Below, one piece after another: positions 48,262 through 58,682 of a stretch of 64,000 bases of DNA. The DNA lies in NCBI GenBank assembly GCA_037178675.1, contig JAYMGJ010000375.1, positions 1 to 64,000 of the forward strand, in the 5' to 3' direction. The first letter of the stretch is position 1, and each line of letters starts with the position of its first letter. This DNA is from Scleroderma bovista (taxonomy: Eukaryota > Basidiomycota > Agaricomycetes > Boletales > Sclerodermataceae). A program made the position numbers and the translations under genes. The notes below the pieces were generated by a model that did no database searches, was not told the DNA's origin, and saw only the letters and a list, made by a program, of their open reading frames with translations.

Positions 48262-48915
48262 GATGCTCACAAAACTGGGCCAGGCCGATGTTTTCTATTA
48301 TTGCAAATCTAGTACAGGCCTGAGGGACATTAATCACTGCAAAACTGGGATGGGCTGATGTTTGATAAAAATTGTAGAACTGGGACTGGTGGGAGCATTG
48401 TAAAACTAGGTCAGGCCTGTTGAACAAAAAAATTGACAAGTGTTTCAAAGCTGGGACTGGCCGATGTTGTAGATACATTGCAAAACTGGGTCAGGCCTGT
48501 TGAGAAAAAAGTTGTCAATTACTGCAAAACTGGGTCAGGCTGACATGGCAGAATTGGGTCAGGCCTTTTGAGGAAAAAATTGTCAAGCATTGCAAAACTG
48601 GGTCAGGCTGACATTGTATATACATTGCAGAACTGGATCAGGCCTGTTGAGAAAAAAAGTTGTCAAGCATTGCAAAACTGGGTCAGGCTGACATTGCAGA
48701 ACTGGGTCAGGCCTGTTGAGGAAAAAGTTGTCAAGCATTGCAAAACTGGGCCAGGCTGACATTGCAGAACTGGGTCAGGCCTGTTGAGGAAATAGTTGTC
48801 AAGCATTGCAAAACTGGGTCAGGCTGACATTGCAAAACTGGGTCAGGCCTGTTGAGCAAAAAAGTTGTCAACCATTGCAAAACTGGGTCAGACCCAAAAT
48901 TGATACACATTGCAG
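48262..48915. repeat. Tandem repeat family A, left arm
   Basis: Irregular units of 30-75 bp built from GCAAAACTGGGTCAGGCTGA, GCAGAACTGGGTCAGGCC and TGTTGAGRAAAAAGTTGTCA. Mirror of 54340-55075. Confidence 0.85.
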
Positions 48916-49670
48916 AATTAAATTACTGTGCTGACTACCAAAAATGTGGACCATTGATTAGGCAATATTGTGTACTGTTGGTGTGATAGTGTTGACTACC
49001 AAAGATGTGCAGCTTGGATTATCTAATGTTGTGTTCTATTGGTGTGGTAGTGCTGATTACCAAAAATGCGGACTATTGATTAGCCAACGTTGTGTAGTGT
49101 TGTTGTTGTAGTGTACTACCAAAAATGTGTAGTATTGATTACCTAATGTTGGGTACTCTTGGTGTGGTAGTGCTGATTACCAAAAATGCGGACTATTGAT
49201 TAGCCAATGTTGTGTAGTGTTGTTGTTGTAGTGTACTACCAAAAATGTGTAGTATTGATTACCTAATGTTGGGTACTCTTGGTGTGGTAGTGCTGATTAC
49301 CAAAAATGCGGACTATTGATCAACCAATATTGTGTGGTGTTGTTGTAGTGTACTACCAAAAAAAGTGTAGTACTGATTACCTAATGTTGTGTAGTATTGA
49401 TGTGATAGTGTTCATTACCAAAAATGCGGACTGTTGATTAGCCAATATTGTGTAGTATTGTTGTAGTGCACTACCCAAAATCTGTAGTGTTGATTACCCA
49501 ATGTTGTGTAGTGTTGATTACCAAAAGTGCGGACTTCTGATTAGCCATTATTGTTTAGTGTTGATTACCAAAAATGCGGACTATTGATTAGGAAATGTAG
49601 TGTAGTGTTTGTGTATTGGAGTTGATTACCAACATTGTGTAGTTTTCATTAACTAAATTCAGTAGTGTCA
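48916..49670. repeat. Tandem repeat family B, left arm (about 0.75 kb)
   Basis: Degenerate units of about 60 and 120 bp around TTGATTACCAAAAATGCGGA and TATTGATTAGCCAATNTTGT. Shorter than the mirror array at 51475-54340. Confidence 0.85.
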
Positions 49671-49689
49671 ACACTTGATTACATAAGCT

Positions 49690-50522
49690 CTCCAAGCGCC
49701 ACTACTCCCAAAACATTACCATATTTGGTCAATAGTTGACTTCAAATATTCCCACCTTTGTTCTGGTACTTTTCTTCCCCTTCTGTGCTTCATCCCTGGT
49801 CCAAATGTACTGTAAAAATGATTCTGTATCCCATATTACCCTATAGGATCACCATTGGACCCTCATCTAAATGTGCAAGGGGCTCTGTATCCCCAGAGAG
49901 TAGTGCAGGCTTAAAAACACCAAAAATGTTCGCATTTTTGATACATTCAACATATCAACTTAAAGAATGCATCCCCATACAGGGGATATATGTACCTACA
50001 ACATATTTACAGTCCACAGCATGGGATCCATGTCCTGGTGCGATGTTTTATGTTTTTCCTTTGCAAACATATCACCATGGCAGGCAATTACTAGGAGGTA
50101 TGGTGGCTACTGGATGGTCTCCAGTGGTATTACTATGCTATACCAAAGTCCCAATACAATCTAGTGAGCAGCTGACCACTCCAAGAGGAGCAGCATAGAA
50201 AACAGCACTTTCATAACAATAGGTGCTGTATGATCCTCCAGATCAGGTATGCACAATATGACTATCTCAAAAGCTGGGGGATACCATACAGTAGTGGATA
50301 CAATTTACTCAAGTCAATACCGCTTGATGTGGGGGAGGGAAGGGCACAATAACATACAGAAGGCGTGGGAAAATACCCCACAAAATGCGGAGATATGCAA
50401 AAACATTACATATCACACAACACATAACATCTACTGACCTAGAAATGCTACCAACAGCCTACTAATATCACATAATGCTTATACTCAGCTGTTCCTGACA
50501 TGCTTAGAGGCACAAATCATTT
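49690..50522. repeat. Inner palindrome arm, left
   Basis: Near-identical inverted copy of 50618-51450. The open frames in it (49758-50198 begins with TTG) occur equally in both arms and have no recognisable domain; I treat them as non-coding. Confidence 0.9.
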
Positions 50523-50617
50523 GAACCAAGAACATGTTGTTACTGTCCATATACACTGCAGCTTTGCACCTGCAGTACTGATATGATGTAGCACATTTCC
50601 GCATTTTTCAAACCTTG
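50523..50617. other. Central spacer (loop) of the palindrome
   Basis: About 95 bp without inverted symmetry between the two inner arms. Confidence 0.8.
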
Positions 50618-51450
50618 AATGATTTGTGCCTCTAAGCATGTCAGGAACAGCTGAGTATAAGCATTATGTGATATTAGTAGGCTGTTGGTAGCATTTCTAG
50701 GTCAGTAGATGTTATGTGTTGTGTGATATGTAATGTTTTTGCATATCTCCGCATTTTGTGGGGTATTTTCCCACGCCTTCTGTATGTTATTGTGCCCTTC
50801 CCTCCCCCACATCAAGCGGTATTGACTTGAGTAAATTGTATCCACTACTGTATGGTATCCCCCAGCTTTTGAGATAGTCATATTGTGCATACCTGATCTG
50901 GAGGATCATACAGCACCTATTGTTATGAAAGTGCTGTTTTCTATGCTGCTCCTCTTGGAGTGGTCAGCTGCTCACTAGATTGTATTGGGACTTTGGTATA
51001 GCATAGTAATACCACTGGAGACCATCCAGTAGCCACCATACCTCCTAGTAATTGCCTGCCATGGTGATATGTTTGCAAAGGAAAAACATAAAACATCGCA
51101 CCAGGACATGGATCCCATGCTGTGGACTGTAAATATGTTGTAGGTACATATATCCCCTGTATGGGGATGCATTCTTTAAGTTGATATGTTGAATGTATCA
51201 AAAATGCGAACATTTTTGGTGTTTTTAAGCCTGCACTACTCTCTGGGGATACAGAGCCCCTTGCACATTTAGATGAGGGTCCAATGGTGATCCTATAGGG
51301 TAATATGGGATACAGAATCATTTTTACAGTACATTTGGACCAGGGATGAAGCACAGAAGGGGAAGAAAAGTACCAGAACAAAGGTGGGAATATTTGAAGT
51401 CAACTATTGACCAAATATGGTAATGTTTTGGGAGTAGTGGCGCTTGGAGA
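50618..51450. repeat. Inner palindrome arm, right
   Basis: Inverted copy of 49690-50522. Confidence 0.9.
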
Positions 51451-51474
51451 GCTTATGTAATCAAGTGTTGACAC

Positions 51475-54340
51475 TACTGAATTTAGTTAATGAAAACTAC
51501 ACAATGTTGGTAATCAACTCCAATACACAAACACTACACTACATTTCCTAATCAATAGTCCGCACTTTTGGTAATCAACACTACACAACATTGGGTAATC
51601 AACACTACAGATTTTGGGTAGTGCACTACAACAATACTACACAATAATGGCTAATCAACAGTCCGCATTTTTGGTAATGAACACTATCACATCAACACTA
51701 CACAACATTAGGTAATCAGTACTACACATTTTTGGTAGTACACTACAACAACACCACACAATATTGGTTGATCAATAGTCCGCATTTTTGGTAATCAGCA
51801 CTACCACACCAAGAGTACCCAACATTAGGTAATCAATACTACACATTTTTGGTAGTACACTACAACAACAACACTACACAATATTGGCTAATCAATAGTC
51901 CGCATTTTTGATAATCAGCACTACTACACCAACAGTACACAACATTAGGTAATCCAAACTACACAATATTGGCTAATCAATAGTCCGCATTTTTGATAAT
52001 CAACACTACCACACCAACAGTACACAACATTAGGTAATCCAAACTACACATTTTTGGTAATCAACACTACACAATATTGACTAATCAATAGTCCGCATTT
52101 TTGGTAATCAACACTACCACACCAACAGTACACAACATTAGGTAATCCAAGCTACACATTTTTGGTAATCAACACTACAACAATGACACTACACAACATT
52201 GGTTGATCAATAGTTCGCATTTTTGGTAATCAACACTACCACATCAATAGTACACAACATTAGGTAATTAATACTACACATTTCTGGTAGTACACTACAA
52301 CAACAACACTACACAATATTGGCTAATGGTTCGCATTTTTGGTAATCAGCACTACCACACCAACAGTACACAACATTAGGTAATCCAAGCTACACATTTT
52401 TGGTAATCAACACTACAACAACAACACTGCACAACATTGGCTAATGGTTCGCATTTTTGGTAATCAGCACTACCACACCAACAGTACACAACATTAGGTA
52501 ATCCAAGCTACACATTTTTGGTAATCAACACTACAACAACAACACTGCACAACATTGGCTAATGGTTCGCATTTTTGGTAATCAGCACTACCACACCAAC
52601 AGTACACAACATTAGGTAATCCAAGCTACACATTTTTGGTAATCAACACTACCACACCAACAGTACAAAACATTAGATAATCAATACTACACATCTTTGG
52701 TAGTACACTACAACAACAACACTACACAATATTGGCTAATCAACAGTCCGCATTTTTGGTAATGAACACTATCACATCAATACTACACAACATTAGGTAA
52801 TCAGTACTACACTTTTTTGGTAGTACACTACAACAACACCACACAATATTGGTTGATCAATAGTCCGCATTTTTGGTAATCAGCACTACCACACCAAGAG
52901 TACCCAACATTAGGTAATCAATACTACACATTTTTGGTAGTACACTACAACAACAACACTACACAACATTGGCTAATCAATAGTCCGCATTTTTGATAAT
53001 CAGCACTACTACACCAACAGTACACAACATTAGGTAATCCAAACTACACAATATTGGCTAATCAATAGTCCGCATTTTTGATAATCAACACTACCACACC
53101 AACAGTACACAACATTAGGTAATCCAAACTACACATTTTTGGTAATCAACACTACACAATATTGACTAATCAATAGTCCGCATTTTTGGTAATCAACACT
53201 ACCACACCAACAGTACACAACATTAGGTAATCCAAGCTACACATTTTTGGTAATCAACACTACAACAATGACACTACACAACATTGGTTGATCAATAGTT
53301 CGCATTTTTGGTAATCAACACTACCACATCAATAGTACACAACATTAGGTAATTAATACTACACATTTCTGGTAGTACACTACAACAACAACACTACACA
53401 ATATTGGCTAATGGTTCGCATTTTTGGTAATCAGCACTACCACACCAACAGTACACAACATTAGGTAATCCAAGCTACACATTTTTGGTAATCAACACTA
53501 CAACAACAACACTGCACAACATTGGCTAATGGTTCGCATTTTTGGTAATCAGCACTACCACACCAACAGTACACAACATTAGGTAATCCAAGCTACACAT
53601 TTTTGGTAATCAACACTACAACAACAACACTGCACAACATTGGCTAATGGTTCGCATTTTTGGTAATCAGCACTACCACACCAACAGTACACAACATTAG
53701 GTAATCCAAGCTACACATTTTTGGTAATCAACACTACCACACCAACAGTACAAAACATTAGATAATCAATACTACACATCTTTGGTAGTACACTACAACA
53801 ACAACACTACACAATATTGGCTAATCAACAGTCCGCATTTTTGGTAATGAACACTATCACATCAATACTACACAACATTAGGTAATCAGTACTACACTTT
53901 TTTTGGTAGTACACTACAACAACACCACACAATATTGGTTGATCAATAGTCCGCATTTTTGGTAATCAGCACTACCACACCAAGAGTACCCAACATTAGG
54001 TAATCAATACTACACATTTTTGGTAGTACACTACAACAACAACACTACACAACATTGGCCAATCAATAGTCCGCATTTTTGGTAATCAGCACTACCACAC
54101 CAAGAGTACCCAACATTAGGTAATCAATACTACACATTTTTGGTAGTACACTACAACAACAACACTACACAACATTGGCTAATCAATAGTCCGCATTTTT
54201 GGTAATCAGCACTACCACACCAATAGAACACAACATTAGATAATCCAAGCTGCACATCTTTGGTAGTCAACACTATCACACCAACAGTACACAATATTGC
54301 CTAATCAATGGTCCACATTTTTGGTAGTCAGCACAGTAAT
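51475..54340. repeat. Tandem repeat family B, right arm, expanded (about 2.9 kb)
   Basis: Reverse-oriented units such as TAGTCCGCATTTTTGGTAAT and CAACAGTACACAACATTAGG. Includes a run of 118-bp units (starts 52323, 52441, 52559) and 120-bp units near 53940-54180. Organised into 1085-bp higher-order repeats, listed separately. Confidence 0.9.
51651..54060. repeat. 1085-bp higher-order repeat, two copies plus a partial third
   Basis: The marker CTAATCAACAGTCCG recurs at 51651, 52736 and 53821, exactly 1085 bp apart. A second marker (the end of AACATTAGGTAATCC) recurs at 51955 and 53040, again 1085 bp apart. Between markers the order of subrepeat variants is the same. The third copy loses similarity around 54060. 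Confidence 0.9.
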
Positions 54341-55075
54341 TTAATTCTGCAATGTGTATCAATTTTGGGTCTGACCCAGTTTTGCAATGCTTGACAACTT
54401 TTTCCTCAACAGGCCTGACCCAGTTCTGCAATGTCAGCCTGACCCAGTTTTGCAATGCTTGACAACTCAACAGGCCTGACCCAGTTCTGCAATGTCAGCC
54501 TGACCCAGTTTTGCAATGCTTGACAACTTTTTTTCTCAACAGGCCTGATCCAGTTCTGCAATGTCAGCCTGGCCCAGTTTTGCAATGCTTGACAACTTTT
54601 TCCTCAACAGGCCTGACCCAGTTCTGCAATGTCAGCCTGGCCCAGTTTTGCAATGCTTGACAACTTTTTCCTCAACAGGCCTGACCCAGTTCTGCAATGT
54701 CAGCCTGACCCAGTTTTGCAATGCTTGACAACTTTTTTTCTCAACAGGCCTGATCCAGTTCTGCAATGTATATACAATGTCAGCCTGACCCAGTTTTGCA
54801 ATGCTTGACAATTTTTTCCTCAAAAGGCCTGACCCAATTCTGCCATGTCAGCCTGACCCAGTTTTGCAGTAATTGACAACTTTTTTCTCAACAGGCCTGA
54901 CCCAGTTTTGCAATGTATCTACAACATCGGCCAGTCCCAGCTTTGCAACACTTGTCAATTTTTTTGTTCAACAGGCCTGACCCAGTTTTACAATGCTCCC
55001 ACCAGTCCCAGTTCTGCAATTTTTATCAAACATCAGCCCATCCCAGTTTTGCAGTGATTAATGTCCCTCAGGCCT
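54340..55075. repeat. Tandem repeat family A, right arm
   Basis: Mirror of 48262-48915: units CTGACCCAGTTTTGCAATGC and CTTGACAACTTTTTCCTCAA. Confidence 0.85.
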
Positions 55076-55136
55076 GTACGGTGTAGAGACGCAGAGGTGC
55101 ACATATACCGATCAGTATTCACCTGAACTCGCTCGT

Positions 55137-55354
55137 GCTACTCAGCACAGCCACCCGCACCCAACCCGCACGAGAGCTCTCCAATGCGCAGCTTGGTACA
55201 CCCGGTCCTGGCCACATGAGTAGCTATTCCCTATCTCTTCCTGCGAGCGTCGTGCGGAATAGCTTCGGGTCTGTTTGGACTAGTCCACGCTACTCAGCAC
55301 AGCCACCTGCACCCTACCCGCACGAGAGCTCTCCAATGCGCAGCTTGGTACACC
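55137..55354. repeat. 66-bp direct repeat, two copies
   Basis: GCTACTCAGCACAGCCACC... at 55137-55202 and again at 55289-55354 (offset 152), almost identical to CAGCTTGGTACACC. Confidence 0.8.
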
Positions 55355-55439
55355 TGATAGGGCCCTGCAAAGGTCCTGCATGCGTAGCTCATCCCTATCC
55401 CTTCCTGACTGTCTCAGTCACTTGGAGTAGCATCGAGTC

Positions 55440-55720
55440 ACACTACTACATTGCATTGGGTCGTGCTACATTGCATTGGGTCGTGCTACATTGCATTGGG
55501 TTGCACTACATTGCATCGAGTCACGCTACATTGCATCAGGTCACACTACATTGCATCGGGTCGCACTGCATTGTGTCGGGTCACTCTCCTGCGTAGGGTC
55601 TCACTGCATAGGGTCGCATTGCATCGGGTCGGGTCACTCTCCTGCATAGGGTCTCGCTGCATAGGGCCGCATCGCGCTGCATAGGGTCGCATCGCACTGC
55701 ATAGGGTCACACTACATAGG
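55440..55720. repeat. 20-bp minisatellite
   Basis: Units of GCTACATTGCATTGGGTCGT, exact at first, then degenerating into GCATAGGGTCGCATCGC-like units. Confidence 0.85.
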
Positions 55721-56319
55721 GTTTGCTCTCCACTTCTCTTCCTGTCACTTTAGCTTCTGCCTTTGTGTCCCTCAGCCTTTCCCCTCGCTTTAGCATCCCT
55801 GACAGCTGTCATTATGTTAGTATTACATTCCCTCTTAGCGCTGTCATCCTCTCTCCTTCTCTTCGGGTCGCTTGTACCCTTCCCCCTGGATTAGGCTTCA
55901 GTATATAGCCCTAGTCCTCACAAAAATAAGAAGTTTCTTTTCCGCCCCCGTCTGAGTGTCTAAGTGCGAGTTCTGTCGTTTCCGGTGTTTCTCTGTCGTT
56001 TCTCTCGTGTCCTGCCGCTCTCTCTTTGTTTTCTGACGACCCTAGACGACCCTATTCGGTGCTCCAACGATTTCCAGTGGATCCCGCTATTCCCAGCTCT
56101 CCCTAGCGCGTGTCTACACACACTAGGCAACCTCCCTACTCCCTAGTCGCGCACTCCCTGCGCATTTTCGCTGCATTCCTCACTCCTACCCTGCTCTCTC
56201 TCGACTCCCGGAACCTCCGAGTGCGCTCCTGCGCTCTATTCTCCTTAGCTCCCCTAGTCAAGCCAGACCAGGTCTCCTTGGGCGGACACCCATTTTCGCG
56301 CCTTCAAGGGACTCACCCC

Positions 56320-56401
56320 GGCCGGCGTCGGCTAGTCCCACCTTTACAGGCAAATGTACATGTCCGATGACCCACTTTTGTGAGGGCTTTTGACTGAACT
56401 A
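56320..56401 (-). repeat. Outer terminal inverted repeat, right
   Basis: Reverse-complement partner of 48180-48261. Confidence 0.85.
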
Positions 56402-56416
56402 TGTGCATAAGCATCC

Positions 56417-56518
56417 TAATGGGAGGCAATATCCACAACAGGGAGATTGTAGACAATGCACAGTGGGCTCTATTCAAATGATAATGAAGTTTTAACTCAC
56501 TTGAAGTAGATGGTTTGA
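56417..56518 (-). repeat. Diverged LTR 3'-end remnant
   Basis: On the minus strand, CAAGTGAGTTAAAACTTCAT, ATCATTTGAATAGAGCCC and CTGTTGTGGATATTGCCTCC closely follow the end of the Copia LTR at 38520-38663, including its CCATTAGG junction, with an internal deletion. A related but older LTR in opposite orientation. Confidence 0.7.
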
Positions 56519-58682
56519 GCCCATGCACATGTGTAGGCCATATGTGATGGCCAGATGAGGTGATATTCACCCACATCAGCAAAACTACAGCTGTCTTGGA
56601 ACAACTTAATTACTGAGCCCATGCACCTACTTAGGCCGTCTTACACGGCCACCCCAGGGTGAAAATCGGCCGAGTATGACGGGCCAGCGGACAGAGGGCC
56701 CTGGATGAGTTGTTATCGGTTTGTACGGGTTGGCTAGCTACAAGGATATTGTTGCAATGTGTGAGGATGGGCTAGGGTGTCAATTAAGGGGAGGGTATAT
56801 AGATCAAATTAAATATTATCATGGAATCATATGAATGAGCCCTGAAAAGATTGTGCCGCATATTAATGGGGGGTACATAATGTGTTATCACCATATCAGT
56901 GGGTTGGACCCAGACATTGCTATCATCCATGGTAATTGATGGGCCCATATTGCATTGTAATCAAAGCATATAGCAAAGCTGTATAGAATCAGCACAAAGC
57001 AGGGCATACCGCTAGGCATGCAGGACTGCAGAAAAGGAAACACCCGCGGGCTTTTTGTAGTAAATGGAAAAAGGGAATACTTAATGGGATGGAAACTGTT
57101 GTTGGTGATACTACAAAGCACCATGAGGGGGGGGGGAATAAATAGGATGGGATCCATGGATGCTACATATCCACGGTTTGTTTGGTTGGTACACCACAAG
57201 AGATAGGAAAGGAAATGAGGTAGCATAACAACTAGAGCAGGACCTTGTGGGTGACTAGTACCGCAGTATACTAATAAGAATGATGGAATGCTACAGCAGG
57301 TGTGAAGACGCACATCAAGAGCAATTAAATACAGTATCCTGTTAGATATATTAGTATATCACCCGCGGGAACAAATTACCAGCGGATACACGATATTGCT
57401 AGAGAGGTAACCCAGCATACAAGTGCTAGGTAGTACGGTGCCAAAGGTAAATTTGCCTAGAATGAAATCCGGGTGCGAATGAGTTCATCACCGCGGGTGC
57501 AGCGGGTAGATACAGGGAATGGGTGCCAATGATTACTAGTGATTATGTTCCCTACTGGTAGCACAGGAGAATGGTACCGCGGCGAAGTATACTAATCAGC
57601 AGTCATTAACACTTATTGAAATTTATTAGATTATGGTGAAATTAACAAAGTGTAAGGTTTTGAAGGTAATTAGTCAGTGGGATGTTGCTGAACACACGAG
57701 CCGCGCGGTATGTGACTGAACCCGCAGTCATTTCAGCAGGCACAACTGAAACACCCACACAAGAATACATTATGTTCAAAATAGCATAGTAAGAATGTGT
57801 AGAGAAACATTAATATATAGATCAGGACACATTAAATATGAACCAAGCCATGGTTGCCTCAAGGCTTAGAACCCACAGTGAATTAGTTTTCAGAGGCCTT
57901 AGAAAGACAATGCAGGTACTTCCTGGAAATTAACCGATTATATGGAGGTGTGGATAACAAGTGGATGATACTATATACACTATCTACTAGGATAACAGTA
58001 CCAATCAAAGAGAAGAGGGATACCACAAACAGCATGCTATGCTGCAAAATGATTGGGTAGAAACTTATGCTAGATGAAAACAACAGATAAATATACAATA
58101 ACTTAATATGGCGTGGGATCTGACAATGGATTGGTCGGATTGGGTTGGGCAGTGCCAGGTACCGCGGTCAATTCAATTGCATATAGCTACTGCTGTTCTG
58201 CTGGTAGGATGCTAGTTGAGGAACTACATAAAATAGACCATGGTGACGGTGGGTAGATACAACCTTATCCGATCACCATATCAGTGTTTATTCAGATCAT
58301 GGTAGTACCTGCAAAAAATGGGGTGTACACTAGTTTAATTAATATAGAAAAAACATAGAGACATGGTCTACAAAAATATAAATTACACTGTGAAGAACAG
58401 GGGTTCACAAAGAGTTTCATATTCAAATACCTAGCCTGCTGAATGTTCAAAAGCCGCGGTTAGCCTCATTTGACATGGAATTAATTAAATTAATCACACC
58501 GGGTACATTAAATCACTATTGAAAGACACAAATTATATATTCAAAGAATGCATGCATGACATTCCAGTACTCCAATGACACAAGTAAGTAGATGACTTGC
58601 ATAAAGGGAAAAAAGAAAAATTGTTTGGGTGTACAAAAAGAATAGTCCAAGAGGGAAACATACAAAAAATGTAAGTAACAAA
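56519..58682. other. Gene-free, AT-rich stretch with six CCGCGG palindromes
   Basis: About 2.2 kb. Frames at 56888-57313 (-) and 57018-57206 (+) lack domains. Contains two related 17-bp hairpin motifs near its left side and CCGCGG at 57044, 57363, 57491, 57577, 58162 and 58454. Probably regulatory or structural DNA of the element on the right. Confidence 0.5.
56536..56650. repeat. Pair of related 17-bp hairpin motifs, 98 bp apart
   Basis: 56634-56650 is GGCCGTCTTACACGGCC, a perfect 6-bp-stem hairpin. 56536-56552 is GGCCATATGTGATGGCC. Both are preceded by GAGCCCATGCAC, so they are a direct repeat; the first looks like a CpG-depleted copy. Confidence 0.6.

Larger units (their letters stand above)
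55080..56319. other. Asymmetric insertion in the right arm (1.24 kb)
   Basis: Replaces about 50 bp present in the left arm (between the outer end and family A). It holds a 66-bp direct repeat, a 20-bp minisatellite, a CT-rich stretch and a TATA-like TATATAGCCC near 55902. It could be a solo LTR or other small element, but I see neither clean ends nor a target duplication. Confidence 0.55.
48180..56401. mobile_element. Giant imperfect palindrome, foldback-transposon-like, 8.2 kb
   Basis: The left arm (48180-50522) and the reverse complement of the right arm (50618-56401) carry the same modules in mirror order: 82-bp outer end, about 70-bp-class repeats (GCAAAACTGGGTCAGG), tandem repeats around CCAAAAATGCGGAC, and a unique inner arm of about 830 bp. 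From 49758 to 50437 the match to 51381 down to 50702 has no indel and identical translations, mirror centre at 50569.5. The right arm has expanded repeats and a 1.24-kb insertion. Tandem-repeat-bearing inverted arms around a small loop recall Drosophila FB elements. No transposase frame is seen. Alternatives: inverted duplication of a satellite, or an assembly fold-back. Confidence 0.85.

Noticed and set aside
49758..51381. Identical 146-codon frames in both palindrome arms
   Set aside because: They start with TTG, have no domain and exist twice only because the arms are copies.
48262..54340. Regular repeats that look CRISPR-like
   Set aside because: Units are contiguous, degenerate and without unique spacers, and the genome is clearly eukaryotic. 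They are tandem satellites.
55451..55684. 77-codon frame rich in His, Cys and Ile
   Set aside because: It is a translation of the 20-bp minisatellite.
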